From Candidatus Methanocorpusculum faecipullorum (GTDB lineage: Archaea; Halobacteriota; Methanomicrobia; Methanomicrobiales; Methanocorpusculaceae), in NCBI GenBank assembly GCA_018883755.1, contig JAHLFR010000005.1, positions 1-46,524 on the forward strand: DNA of 46,524 bases, given 5' to 3'. The position numbers and the translations under genes were made by a program. Below are positions 1 through 8,517 of this stretch, in pieces; position 1 is the stretch's first letter; the number at the start of each line of letters is the position of its first letter. The notes beneath the pieces are model-generated. The model had not been told where the DNA came from. It searched no databases and was given only the letters and a program-made list of their open reading frames with translations.

Positions 1-1005
1 TTTCCGGCAGTACCGGTTATTGCCCTGACCGCGACCGCGACCGAGCGTGTCCGCGAAGACATCGTCCGGGAACTTGGTATGAAGAATCCTCGCGAGTATG
101 TCGGCAGTTTCAACCGGAAAAATCTCCGGTATGAGGTGTATGAGGAGCCGACCAGCTCGATCCGTGTTCAAAGGATTGTCAGCTACGTTGTTGCCCATCC
201 GAATGTTTCAGGTATTATCTACTGTTTCTCCCGAAAAAGCTGTGAGGAGATTGCAGAACGCCTCAGGCGTTCCCGCATTCTGGCAAGCCCGTATCATGCG
301 GGAATGCCGACCCCTGAACGCAGCCGCATTCAGGAAGGATTTCTCAACAACAGCATCCGCGTTATCTGTGCAACGATAGCGTTCGGAATGGGAATTGACA
401 AACCCGATGTTGGCTATGTCATTCATGCTCATCTCCCCAAGGATCTTGAATCCTATTATCAGGAGACTGGTCGTGCAGGCCGTGCCGGTGGTCGTGCCGA
501 CTGCATTCTCTACTACTCTTCCGGTGATCGGGCAAAAATATCCTCTATGCTGGAGCGTGAGTACTCCCAGTCGGAGAAGCTGCGCATTGCAAAACAGAAA
601 CTCGCTGACATGTACTCGTACTGTGTAACTCCTGGATGCCGGAGGAAAGTTTTACTCTCCTACTTCGGTGAGGAGATCTCCGACTGCGGCAACTGTGACC
701 GCTGTGATCGGGAGAAAGTAAAACAAAAAAAGACAGCTGTCCCTTCCGGGGATCTCTCCCGCATCGTTTACGATGCAGCAAGCAGCCTTTCTGGGCAGAT
801 GACGGTTTCATCGTTTGTTTCATTTCTTCTCGGGCTGGATCGTGCCCACACCAAAAGTTCCGGTCTGACCTCGCATCCGTTTTACGGTGCTGCACAAAAT
901 CATGAACGGTCCGAGGTCATGGGAGTTGTGCAGGATCTGATTGCCGCAAAAAAACTTTGTCTCAAGGGGAATGCGGTTATGAAACTTTGCCGTGCGGGGA
1001 AGTAA
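1..1005 (+). CDS. recQ: ATP-dependent DNA helicase RecQ (5' end outside the window)
   Basis: Superfamily 2 3'-5' DNA helicase for recombination and repair. The reading frame is open from base 1, so the gene starts upstream; 334 residues are visible. They begin just before helicase motif III (ALTATAT, residues 9-15). Motif IV follows (GIIYCFSRKS), then motif V (CATIAFGMGIDKP) and motif VI (QETGRAGRAG, arginine fingers). A RecQ zinc module comes next, with its cysteines in YCVTPGC and CGNCDRC. The last 90 residues fit a winged-helix (RQC) domain ending at KLCRAGK. No HRDC domain is present, so this is a short RecQ. The Walker A and DEAH motifs would lie before the window. It converges on the ATPase gene that follows, with 88 bases between the stops. 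The family call is secure; the substrate range is not visible. Confidence 0.95.
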   Translation, partial: FPAVPVIALTATATERVREDIVRELGMKNPREYVGSFNRKNLRYEVYEEPTSSIRVQRIVSYVVAHPNVSGIIYCFSRKSCEEIAERLRRSRILASPYHAGMPTPERSRIQEGFLNNSIRVICATIAFGMGIDKPDVGYVIHAHLPKDLESYYQETGRAGRAGGRADCILYYSSGDRAKISSMLEREYSQSEKLRIAKQKLADMYSYCVTPGCRRKVLLSYFGEEISDCGNCDRCDREKVKQKKTAVPSGDLSRIVYDAASSLSGQMTVSSFVSFLLGLDRAHTKSSGLTSHPFYGAAQNHERSEVMGVVQDLIAAKKLCLKGNAVMKLCRAGK

Positions 1006-1093
1006 TTTTTCATAACCGAACACTTTTCCAACCTCGAGACTGGATCACCCGGAGATTTTCGTTTGGAAAAATGAGGGGATATTGTCTTTAATG

Positions 1094-3190
1094 CTACCCG
1101 TGTGTTTCTGTTTCGCATAACAGCGGCTGCATACTTCCTGCACTGATACCCATAGTGGATATGTTGTGGAGAACTGCACTTGTTGCCGGGGTCAGGATCC
1201 CAAGCTGGCCAAGTACCAGAAGCCCGGTATTGAATCCGAGAATGAACCGGTAGTTTGTGTTGATGCGGTCCAGAAGTTTTGTACTCAGCTGTCGGAGATG
1301 GATCAGCTCCCGCAGATCTGCTGAGAGGAGGGTGATATCCGCAACTTCCTGGGCGATGTCTGATGCATCCTTCATTGCAACCGACACGTCGGCTGCTGCA
1401 AGTCCGGGTGTATCATTTACACCGTCGCCGATCATGATGACCTTCCTGCCGGAAGCTTTCAGATCATTGATAATTGCAGCTTTGTCTTCGGGGAGTACCT
1501 GTGAGTAGTACCTGTCGATACCAATTGTGGATGCAACCGCACGGGCGGTTGCTTCGCCGTCACCGGTTATCATTACCACGTTGGTGATACCCAGATCTTT
1601 CAGAGATGTGATCACCTCTTCTGCCATTGGGCGTATCGCGTCTTCAATGCAGATAATTCCGGCGAGTTGATCGCCGATCGCAAGAAAGATCAGCGATCTT
1701 CCGTGTTCACTTTCCTTCTCAATTACTGCTCTCTCCTCATCTCCAAGGGGAACACCCTCATCATCAAAAATGAAGTGGGCGCTACCGATCAAAGCACGTT
1801 TTCCATGAAGCTTGGTTGCAATGCCGTGCGCAACCACATACTCCACAGCTGCATGTTCCTCACAATGCTTGAGGTTTTCCTCTGCGGCCTTTCGGACAAT
1901 TGCCCGTGCAACACTATGCGGAAAATGTTCCTCAAGGCATGCTGCTGTACGCAAAACATCCTGTTTGGTGTAACCGGCGAAGGGAATTACATCGACAACC
2001 TTCGGGCTTGCAACGGTAAGTGTTCCGGTTTTGTCAAACACAATTGTGTCGGCAAGTGCAAACTCCTCCAGGTACTTTCCTCCCTTTACCATGATGTTCA
2101 TCGTGGATGCCTCACGCATAGCGGAGATGACAGAGATCGGTGTGGAGAGTTTGAGAGCACAGGAATAATCAACCATCAGGACCGACAGTGCCCGCGTCAG
2201 GTTGCCGGTAAGGAGAAATATGCCTGCAGCTCCAAGGAAGCTGTAGGGAACAATCGAGTCCGCAAGCTGTTCTGCTTTGTTTTGCACATCTGCTTTCAGT
2301 GCTTCGGACTGATCGATAAGATCCACAATTTTGTTAATGCGTGTTTCTCCGCCAAGGGATCTGACTGCAACTGTAATCTCTCCTTCCTCTACAACAGTAC
2401 CTGCATATACAGTTGCACCGGTTGTTTTGTGGACCGGGAGGGGTTCACCGGTCATCGAGGATTCGTTAACCATTGCATCTCCAGAGGAGATCATACCATC
2501 AACCGGAATCATGGTTCCAGTTCGTACAATCACCTGATCGCTTTGGGAAACCTGGGAGATGGGGATTAACATCTCTCCGTCAGCGTTTTTCACCCAGACA
2601 CGGTCAACATTGATTGCAAGACTGTGGACAAGGGCATTGCGGGTGCGTTTTTTTGTGTAGTCCTCCAAGAGTCCGGAAAGTTTCAGAAGAAACATGATTG
2701 AACTTGCTGTCTTGGTGTCTCCCTGCAGGATCGCTGCCCCGATTGCGGATGCGTCCAGAACCGAAGTGTCGAGTCTTCCGTGCAGGAGACTTGATCCCCC
2801 GCGTCTGAAGTAGCTGCATGCACGAACAATGGTTCGAATGCGGCGAATCGGCAGTGGAAGCAGGGGTCGAATCACAAACCGCCGGAACAGCAGTAATGTA
2901 AGATCACGGACGAATGCTTCATCCGTCCTTTTGGTCTCCAGCCCGTACACAGATGGTTCAGGCAGGTTTTTAATCCGGATACTTGTAAGAACCGCAAGAA
3001 GATCTGCTCTGCAGTTTTTTTGATAAAGGATCAGGATACTGCCGTTTTTGTGATTTACCGAGACATTACACACGTAGGGTATCGTTTCCAAATACTCTTC
3101 AAGAGAGACGCTTTCCTCTCTGGTGAATGCGTACATCCCTCCCCTGATCCTCATCCGTCCGGGAAGGTCATGAATAATGGTGTACTGCAT
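1094..3190 (-). CDS. P1B-type metal-transporting ATPase with an atypical membrane metal motif
   Basis: A 698-residue P-type ATPase of the inner membrane. An N-terminal HMA-like segment (HDLPGRMRIRGG, residues 7-18) lacks the CxxC metal site. The actuator TGEP is at 247-250, the phosphorylated aspartate at D386 (DKTGT), an HP-like motif HFPHS near 422, and the nucleotide and hinge motifs at 541-544 (TGDG) and 588-593 (GDGVND). In place of the usual CPC/SPC/TPC triplet in the sixth helix the protein has Y-S-C followed by ALKLSTP (342-351). One cysteine is kept, and the first cysteine and the proline are lost. Among characterised P1B pumps this is closest in my memory to the CtpC-like Mn/Zn group, so the metal could be Mn or Zn, but that is inference. 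It is co-transcribed behind the DUF6110-like gene with a 7-base gap. Confidence 0.9.
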   Translation of the reverse strand: MQYTIIHDLPGRMRIRGGMYAFTREESVSLEEYLETIPYVCNVSVNHKNGSILILYQKNCRADLLAVLTSIRIKNLPEPSVYGLETKRTDEAFVRDLTLLLFRRFVIRPLLPLPIRRIRTIVRACSYFRRGGSSLLHGRLDTSVLDASAIGAAILQGDTKTASSIMFLLKLSGLLEDYTKKRTRNALVHSLAINVDRVWVKNADGEMLIPISQVSQSDQVIVRTGTMIPVDGMISSGDAMVNESSMTGEPLPVHKTTGATVYAGTVVEEGEITVAVRSLGGETRINKIVDLIDQSEALKADVQNKAEQLADSIVPYSFLGAAGIFLLTGNLTRALSVLMVDYSCALKLSTPISVISAMREASTMNIMVKGGKYLEEFALADTIVFDKTGTLTVASPKVVDVIPFAGYTKQDVLRTAACLEEHFPHSVARAIVRKAAEENLKHCEEHAAVEYVVAHGIATKLHGKRALIGSAHFIFDDEGVPLGDEERAVIEKESEHGRSLIFLAIGDQLAGIICIEDAIRPMAEEVITSLKDLGITNVVMITGDGEATARAVASTIGIDRYYSQVLPEDKAAIINDLKASGRKVIMIGDGVNDTPGLAAADVSVAMKDASDIAQEVADITLLSADLRELIHLRQLSTKLLDRINTNYRFILGFNTGLLVLGQLGILTPATSAVLHNISTMGISAGSMQPLLCETETHG

Positions 3191-3197
3191 GAGATCC

Positions 3198-3479
3198 TTA
3201 CATCTCGATCTTCTTTACCTCAACCGGCGTGTACTCTTCACCGCTTTCATCGTCAGGAGTCTGGAATTTTTCGACGTATGCATCCTCTACATCCTCTTTG
3301 AGACTGCTGAGAGCGGCTTCTGCATCATCTCTCATCTTCATTCCCTGAACAAGTCCGGCAACCGCAAGGTCGCGTGCGGTTTTACTTCCAAGAAGGGTTA
3401 CTGCTACTGCTCCGACGGCAACGCCGCCAAGGAAAAGCCAGGTTCTCTGGTCTTTCATGATGTCTTGAATCTGCACCAT
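3198..3479 (-). CDS. DUF6110-like small membrane protein, first gene of the ATPase operon
   Basis: A 93-residue protein with one N-terminal membrane segment (about residues 14-31, TWLFLGGVAVGAVAVTLLG), then SKTARDLAVAGLVQGMKMRDD and an acidic tail. The layout FLGGVAVG..LLGSKTARDLA resembles the small DUF6110 proteins that sit next to P1B ATPases in anaerobes; this rests on recalled family appearance, not a search. The ATG at 3479 is the first start in frame and lies 7 codons before the membrane segment's charged lead. Its position as leader gene of a metal ATPase operon suggests a chaperone, regulator or subunit of the pump. No catalytic residues are visible. Confidence 0.7.
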   Translation of the reverse strand: MVQIQDIMKDQRTWLFLGGVAVGAVAVTLLGSKTARDLAVAGLVQGMKMRDDAEAALSSLKEDVEDAYVEKFQTPDDESGEEYTPVEVKKIEM

Positions 3480-3488
3480 GCCTAGTAT

Positions 3489-3540
3489 TTTTCCTGTTAG
3501 GTGAACAAATAGCGTCTCCGAACTTTTTTCGGAATAATGG
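3489..3540 (-). repeat. Leader repeat, copy A (in front of the ATPase operon)
   Basis: Read on the minus strand, this 52-base leader contains TTCGGA, a 13-base spacer, then CACCTAACAGGAAAA ending 9 bases before the ATG at 3479. A second copy with the same spacing occurs on the plus strand at 3887-3938. By hand alignment, 35 of 52 positions match, including all 15 of the last block. The conserved block holds TTAGGTG on the other strand, which looks like half of a DtxR/IdeR-type box; that resemblance is weak. Confidence 0.5.
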
Positions 3541-3550
3541 TTATTCCGAA
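3528..3550. promoter_or_regulatory. Perfect 10-bp inverted repeat upstream of the ATPase operon
   Basis: TTCGGAATAA at 3528-3537 and TTATTCCGAA at 3541-3550 are perfect inverted complements around a 3-base centre (TGG). The site lies 49-71 bases upstream of the first start codon of the DUF6110-ATPase operon. It has the size and symmetry of a dimeric repressor or activator site, and a metal sensor would be the natural candidate. It is not followed by a T-run in either direction, so an operator is more likely than a terminator. Confidence 0.45.
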
Positions 3551-3886
3551 GGTATTTTGTCCTTCCAAAACAGGAGTTGTATCTTTTTCCAAATAATTTT
3601 TGGACAGGGCATTTATCCTCCTAATATCTTACGAATACTCTAGGAACATTTGTGTTCCAGTCCCTGCAGACGGTGCAGAAAGGAGGTTCTGATAAAAAAC
3701 GATGTAGCGAAAATCCTCAGACATGCAATTTCATGGATTAACCATTTTGTCCGGCAACATGGGCGATGTTACCCGCCTGCCGTGTGTCCACAATATTCTC
3801 TATCATCGGCGGAGATACCATTCAAACAAATGGTCAGATCTGATCTGTCCTACCTCAAATATCCGCCTATCCCCTTTTGGTTTTTG

Positions 3887-3938
3887 TTATATTTCCGATT
3901 GATGTTCGGACTGTGTTTTTTACCACCTAACAGGAAAA
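3887..3938 (+). repeat. Leader repeat, copy B (inverted, no gene behind it)
   Basis: Plus-strand counterpart of copy A, in inverted orientation about 350 bases away. It shares TTCCGA, TTCGGA, a 13-base spacer and CACCTAACAGGAAAA with copy A, but the perfect palindrome of copy A is not preserved. An ATG at 3938 immediately follows but opens only a 21-codon frame. It may be the relic of a lost second operon or a divergent regulatory element. Confidence 0.45.
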
Positions 3939-4237
3939 TGATATGTTGGGACAGTGCGATGTTTATCCCCCAAAGAAAAACACTGCTGTTTCCACAAATA
4001 TAGCATCAGAAAAGCAGGCATCACCCGCATAGGTGCTGTACTGGTATTGTTTGATGCTGTTTGCACTTGAGTTGTCTCTATCAGGCAGCAGGAGAGACAC
4101 AACAAGAGAATTTCTGTCATTGGAGACTGCATTGAATAGAGTCGGATTTGTGGTGCAGTCTCACCAATTTCCCGAAAACCCAACTTATTTCTTCATTTCA
4201 GGGTTTTCAAGAACAGATTTACATACTGGATAACAAA

Positions 4238-4867
4238 ATGTTTAGGAATTATTTTCAAAATGTCCGCAAACCGAATGGTTTTGGCGGAAGAGTAATGGTT
4301 AGTTTTATGAATAGGGGTCATGCTGCTGTATCAGCGTGGGGTTTTTCTCATATCTCTCCGCGTAAAACCGATGATGTACTTGACATCGGTTGTGGAGGTG
4401 GCGCAAATCTAGCTGTTTTTCTGGAAAAATGTTCGAATGGAACTGTGACTGGAATAGATTACTCTCCGGTGAGTGTTGAGATGTCGAAAAAACTGAACCG
4501 ACGTGCTGTATCTTCTGGGAAATGCATGGTACTAGAAGGAGATGTCTCTGCACTTCCGTTTCATGAAGGGATGTTTGATATTGTTACAGCGTTTGAGACG
4601 ATCTACTTTTGGCCGGATATTGAAAACGCATTCCGTCAGGTTCTGCGTGTTCTAAAGGAGGGAGGTATATTTCTGATCTGCACTGAGGTTGAAGGTCGTG
4701 GGCAAAAGACAGAGAAGTGGACAAAGCTTATTGATGGCATGAATGTTTATAACGGAGATGATCTTATTTGTCTACTGGAGTCAGCAGGATTTTGTGAGAT
4801 TACAGTGCATCGGAAGCAGGATCGCCAGTGGCTCTGTGTTCTTGCCAAAAAGCCTTTGAATTTTTAA
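4238..4867 (+). CDS. Class I SAM-dependent methyltransferase
   Basis: About 209 residues from the ATG at 4238 (MFRNYFQNVRKPNGFGG). This start matches the usual beginning of this small family; the frame stays open 30 codons further upstream but runs into the inverted repeat at 4174-4208. The SAM-binding motif I is VLDIGCGGGANL. An acidic strand-2 end (GIDYSPVSVEMSK), the motif II region (GDVSALPFHEGMFDIVTAFETIYFW) and RQVLRVLKEGGIFLI follow in Methyltransf_11 order. Such proteins act on unknown small molecules or lipids, and the substrate cannot be read. It stands alone, with a T-rich stretch (4889-4902) after the stop that may end the transcript. Confidence 0.85.
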   Translation: MFRNYFQNVRKPNGFGGRVMVSFMNRGHAAVSAWGFSHISPRKTDDVLDIGCGGGANLAVFLEKCSNGTVTGIDYSPVSVEMSKKLNRRAVSSGKCMVLEGDVSALPFHEGMFDIVTAFETIYFWPDIENAFRQVLRVLKEGGIFLICTEVEGRGQKTEKWTKLIDGMNVYNGDDLICLLESAGFCEITVHRKQDRQWLCVLAKKPLNF

Positions 4868-4995
4868 TTCCTCTCTTTCGTTTACAGCATTTTTTATTTA
4901 CTCATTCTGCCGGATATTAATGAGTCAAAGCTCATAAATAGGGGACCGTTTAATATCTTTCTCATTCAGGTAATATTACCCTGAGGTGTGTTCTT

Positions 4996-6822
4996 ATGGA
5001 AAAATCAAAGATGGTAGATATCATCGCCCTGATTGTGGTAATCGCCGCCTTTGCAATACCACTTGCAACTGGTCTTGTCGGTGCCGCACCCGAGGGGGGC
5101 TCAGCAGCAGAGTATGCTGAGATTCTTGGAATCTGGACGCTGATACCGCCAATTCTCGCACTGCTTCTGGCATTCCTTACCAGAAACGTGATTCTCTCAC
5201 TGTTCCTTGGTGTACTTTCCGGTGCATGGATGCTTGCCCTTCTTGGAGGCGACATTCTGGGTGCCATTGGCGGGGCATTCTTCGGTTCTACGGAGTACTT
5301 CATCTCCACCCTTGCGGACCGCTGGAATGCAGGTATTATTATGCAGGTACTCGTGATTGGTGCACTGATTGCTCTCATTACTCGTATGGGAGGCATGCGT
5401 GCAGTTGCCGAGGCTGTTGCAAAGCGGGCAAAAGGTCCGCGTACCGCACAACTCGCAACCTGGATCATGGGATTTGTTATCTTCTTCGACGATTACGCAA
5501 ATGCCCTGATCGTTGGTCCGATTATGCGTCCGGTCTGTGACAAGTTCCGGATTTCCCGTGAACGTCTTGCCTACATTGTGGACTCAACAGCAGCACCGAT
5601 TGCAGGTATTTTTGTGATCTCCACATGGATCGGAACTGAACTTGTGAACATCAATGAAGGTCTTGCCATTGCCGGAATCACTGGTGTTTCAGCATACAGT
5701 ATCTTCATCGACACAATCCCATACCGCCTGTACAACATTCTGGCACTCTTCTTCGTGTTTGCCTCAGCGATGCTTCTCCGTGAGTACGGTCCGATGCTTA
5801 CCGCCGAACTTCGTGCCCGCCGGACAGGCGAAACCATCCGCCCGGGTTCTGAGGTGGAGCAGGATGATGACGCTGTTCCTGTCGAAGAGCAGGAGATCTG
5901 CAAGGAGGATCACGCCGTTGTTGCAACATCCAAGAAAGCTGCTCCGGCAAACATCTGGAATGCTATCATTCCGGTTGGTGTGCTGATCGTCTCTTCCCTG
6001 ATTCTGTTCTTCACAAACGGTGCCGATGCAATCATGGCTGGAAACGGATTAATCTCTGCTGAAGAGTTTGTCCAGCTCGGATTCATTGACTCGGTGCGTG
6101 AAGCTTACAGTTCATCGGATGCAAGTATTGTACTGTTCCAGGCAGCACTTCTTGCCTGTATTGTCTCCATTGTGATGGGCTTTGCCCAGAGGATCTTCTC
6201 CTTAAAGACCGGTATTGAAACCTGGGCGCACGGCATGAAGTCAATGCTGTATGTGTGTGTTATCCTGATTCTTGCCTGGTCGATTGGTTCGATCATTGGT
6301 GATCTGGGAACTGCACACTACCTCGTTGGTGCCCTGTCCGACTCCCTGCCGATCTGGATTGTTCCGGCTCTCATCTTTGTCATTGCCGGAGTTATCTCGT
6401 TTGCAACAGGAACTGCATACGGAACAATGGCAATTCTTCTGCCGCTTGTTATTCCGCTTTCCGCAGCCATCGCCGGTTTCTCAACAGGTACACCGGATGC
6501 CTCTATCTACTCGTACATTGTTGTCTGTTCATCAGGTGTGCTGACCGGTGCAATCTTTGGAGATCACTGTTCACCGATCTCCGATACCACCATTCTCTCG
6601 TCAATGGGTTCGGGTTGTAGTCTGATCGATCACGTGGACACGCAGTTGTGGTACGCCTTAACGATTGCAGCAGTTGTTACCATCGGCTACATTATCATCG
6701 GTCTCGGCATCAATGTGTGGATTACTCTCCTGATTACGATGGCACTTCTCGTTGGTGTTCTGTTTGTTTTCGGAAAGAAAGTTCCGACCTGGAAGCCAGA
6801 CGAGGAAAAACTGGTGGAGTAA
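4996..6822 (+). CDS. NhaC-family Na+/H+ antiporter
   Basis: A 608-residue polytopic membrane protein, with about a dozen hydrophobic segments split by a hydrophilic loop (about residues 270-315, rich in D, E and K). The family signature is near the C-terminus (GAIFGDHCSPISDTTILSS), and IFFDDYANALIVGP occurs in the first half. Proteins of this type exchange Na+ for H+, or carry amino acid-linked counter-ions, across the cytoplasmic membrane. In a methanogen it would help balance the sodium gradient. A possible TATA element (CATAAATA, about 4931-4938) lies about 60 bases upstream of the ATG. It is followed by a T-run terminator and appears monocistronic. The ion specificity is inferred from the family. 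Confidence 0.88.
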   Translation: MEKSKMVDIIALIVVIAAFAIPLATGLVGAAPEGGSAAEYAEILGIWTLIPPILALLLAFLTRNVILSLFLGVLSGAWMLALLGGDILGAIGGAFFGSTEYFISTLADRWNAGIIMQVLVIGALIALITRMGGMRAVAEAVAKRAKGPRTAQLATWIMGFVIFFDDYANALIVGPIMRPVCDKFRISRERLAYIVDSTAAPIAGIFVISTWIGTELVNINEGLAIAGITGVSAYSIFIDTIPYRLYNILALFFVFASAMLLREYGPMLTAELRARRTGETIRPGSEVEQDDDAVPVEEQEICKEDHAVVATSKKAAPANIWNAIIPVGVLIVSSLILFFTNGADAIMAGNGLISAEEFVQLGFIDSVREAYSSSDASIVLFQAALLACIVSIVMGFAQRIFSLKTGIETWAHGMKSMLYVCVILILAWSIGSIIGDLGTAHYLVGALSDSLPIWIVPALIFVIAGVISFATGTAYGTMAILLPLVIPLSAAIAGFSTGTPDASIYSYIVVCSSGVLTGAIFGDHCSPISDTTILSSMGSGCSLIDHVDTQLWYALTIAAVVTIGYIIIGLGINVWITLLITMALLVGVLFVFGKKVPTWKPDEEKLVE

Positions 6823-6835
6823 ATCTCCAAAAATA

Positions 6836-6848
6836 TTTTTTTTATTTT
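6836..6848 (+). terminator. T-run terminator after the antiporter gene
   Basis: Eight T, an A and four T begin 14 bases after the stop codon. Archaeal RNA polymerase stops at such runs without a hairpin. The preceding AAAAATATTTTT is self-complementary and could also serve the converging dipeptidase gene. Confidence 0.55.
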
Positions 6849-6900
6849 ATCCGTTTCAGGAATAATTTTGTCTTTACCTTTGTTGATGCAGAACCGTCCT

Positions 6901-8325
6901 TTACGCCGCTGTTCCGATCTCCTTGAGGAGTTCGGCAAGAAACAGTCGGACCTTTTCAACCGATGATATCTGCAGCCGTTCTTTTGGGGAATGTGCACCG
7001 AGAATGTTCGGCCCAATCGAGATGATGTCAAGTGCAGGATAGTTTCTGCGGAACAGCCCGCATTCAAGTCCTCCATGGGTTGCAGTTATCTTGGGTGTTT
7101 CTCCAAAGAGATTTGTATACACCGTTATTGCCGTCTGCAGGAGCGGAGAGGAGGGATCAGGCATCCAGCCGGGATATTCACTGCTGGTATGAATCTCCGC
7201 CCCGCAAGATTGGAACGTGTTTGCCACCATCTCTGATGCCTCGCGTTTTTCATTTTGACTAACACTCCGCTGAAATGTTGCTACAAGCAGGGAACGACCA
7301 TCCATCCGAACCGAGGATAGGTTTGTAGAGGTCTGTACAAGATCCGGAATTGTACTGCTCATGGCAAGAACACCGTTCGGACATGCATCAAGAGCGCTGA
7401 TAATCTTCGTTGCGGAAGGAATCATCTCATCCCTTGGAGACTCCGGCAGAAGAGCAAGAGAAATGCCGGGATCTGTACTGCTCCACCTCTCCCTCATCTC
7501 TTCTGAAAACTGGGCAAATATTTGTTCAACCTCGGCGGTCCGTTTTGCGGGAACTCCAAACACTGCGGTTGCGTGACGGGGAATGGCGTTTATCAGATTT
7601 CCCCCTGAAAGTTCACAGATATCTGCGTCCGGTATTCTTCGAAGAAATGCGGCAAGAATTTTTATTGAGTTTGCACGTCCCCGGTGAATGTCAGTTCCGG
7701 AATGTCCACCGGTAAGCCCGTCGATATCTATCCGGTAATATACATCATCCATCGGTGCCGGGTACGGTTCCCATGAAACTTGTGCAAATGTTTCCACACC
7801 ACCCGCACACCCGGTACAGATACTTCCCTCCTCCTCGCTGTCAATATTTATCAGCATCTTTCCTGTGAAAAAATCAGGTCCCATCGCTTCTGCCCCAGTA
7901 AGTCCGGTCTCCTCTTCCACCGTGAACACACACTCAATCGGTCCTGTGGGAAGTTTTGCGGTAAGCACGTCAAGTGCGAGGGCGATACCGACTCCGTTAT
8001 CTGCCCCGAGCGTTGTTCCGCATGCATGTATCCAGTCTCCTTTGGTTATGGTTTCGATTGGATCGGTCTGAAAGTTGACTGCCTTTTCCGGATCCTTTTC
8101 ACAGACCATGTCCATGTGTGCCTGCAAAACGACTACTGCCGCATCCTCAAATCCGGCTGCGGCTGGTTTTCTTATGCAGACATTTCCTGCCGCATCCGTT
8201 TTTGTCAACAGTCCGTGACTCTTTGCAAATGAAAGAAGATATTCCCGCATCTTTGCCTCGTATCCGGATGGTCGGGGGATTTTTGTAATCTCTTCAAAGT
8301 ACTGCAGAACGTGTCCGTTAATCAT
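6901..8325 (-). CDS. pepD: M20 family aminoacyl-histidine dipeptidase (PepD-like)
   Basis: A cytosolic di-zinc dipeptidase (beta-alanyl/aminoacyl-His dipeptidase type). The start chosen is ATG 8325 (MINGHVLQYFEEITKIPRPSG), which has AGGG about 8 bases upstream and begins like the family. An ATG 21 codons further up (8388) would add an unrelated leader. From 8325 the protein has 474 residues. Metal ligands appear in order: QAHMDMV (His and catalytic Asp), LGADNG (bridging Asp), VEEETG (catalytic base Glu and ligand Glu), NIDSEEEG (Asp) and, near the C-terminus, THGGLECG (His). The lid or dimerisation domain lies between. It converges on the antiporter gene. Role: turnover of short peptides. 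Confidence 0.9.
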   Translation of the reverse strand: MINGHVLQYFEEITKIPRPSGYEAKMREYLLSFAKSHGLLTKTDAAGNVCIRKPAAAGFEDAAVVVLQAHMDMVCEKDPEKAVNFQTDPIETITKGDWIHACGTTLGADNGVGIALALDVLTAKLPTGPIECVFTVEEETGLTGAEAMGPDFFTGKMLINIDSEEEGSICTGCAGGVETFAQVSWEPYPAPMDDVYYRIDIDGLTGGHSGTDIHRGRANSIKILAAFLRRIPDADICELSGGNLINAIPRHATAVFGVPAKRTAEVEQIFAQFSEEMRERWSSTDPGISLALLPESPRDEMIPSATKIISALDACPNGVLAMSSTIPDLVQTSTNLSSVRMDGRSLLVATFQRSVSQNEKREASEMVANTFQSCGAEIHTSSEYPGWMPDPSSPLLQTAITVYTNLFGETPKITATHGGLECGLFRRNYPALDIISIGPNILGAHSPKERLQISSVEKVRLFLAELLKEIGTAA

Positions 8326-8517
8326 GAGTGTCCCTGCGTGTGTATTGGCTGCAACGTATTGGACGCAGAAAATAATCATCTTTCCCAAGGAGGATACTGC
8401 ATCCGTATTCTCTGATGTTTTTTCCTCCAGAATATTCTCATCATTGTTGGCAGAGGGACCTCATCGTTTATGAACCTATCCTTTATTGCCTCTTCCCTGC
8501 TATTACTACATTATATC

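Larger units (their letters stand above)
3480..4237. other. 758-base intergenic region rich in palindromes, no convincing gene
   Basis: Besides the leader repeats it holds several hairpins: GGAACA/TGTTCC at 3643-3658 with a 4-base loop; TGTCTCT/AGAGACA at 4073-4099; and GAAAACCC/GGGTTTTC at 4174-4208 with a 19-base loop just upstream of the methyltransferase. Open frames here lack a ribosome site and recognisable protein features. The region is more AT-rich than its flanks. A regulatory region, a small RNA or the scar of a deleted gene are all possible. Confidence 0.6.

Noticed and set aside
1667-2569. 300-codon open frame on the plus strand
   Set aside because: It lies fully antisense to the P-type ATPase, whose motifs are all intact. 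Its translation is Cys/Asn-rich and without domain character.
3650-4183. Open frames in the 750-base gap as a degraded gene or transposase remnant
   Set aside because: Translations on both strands show no conserved motif. Inverted repeats are regulatory in size and no terminal repeats or target duplication were found.
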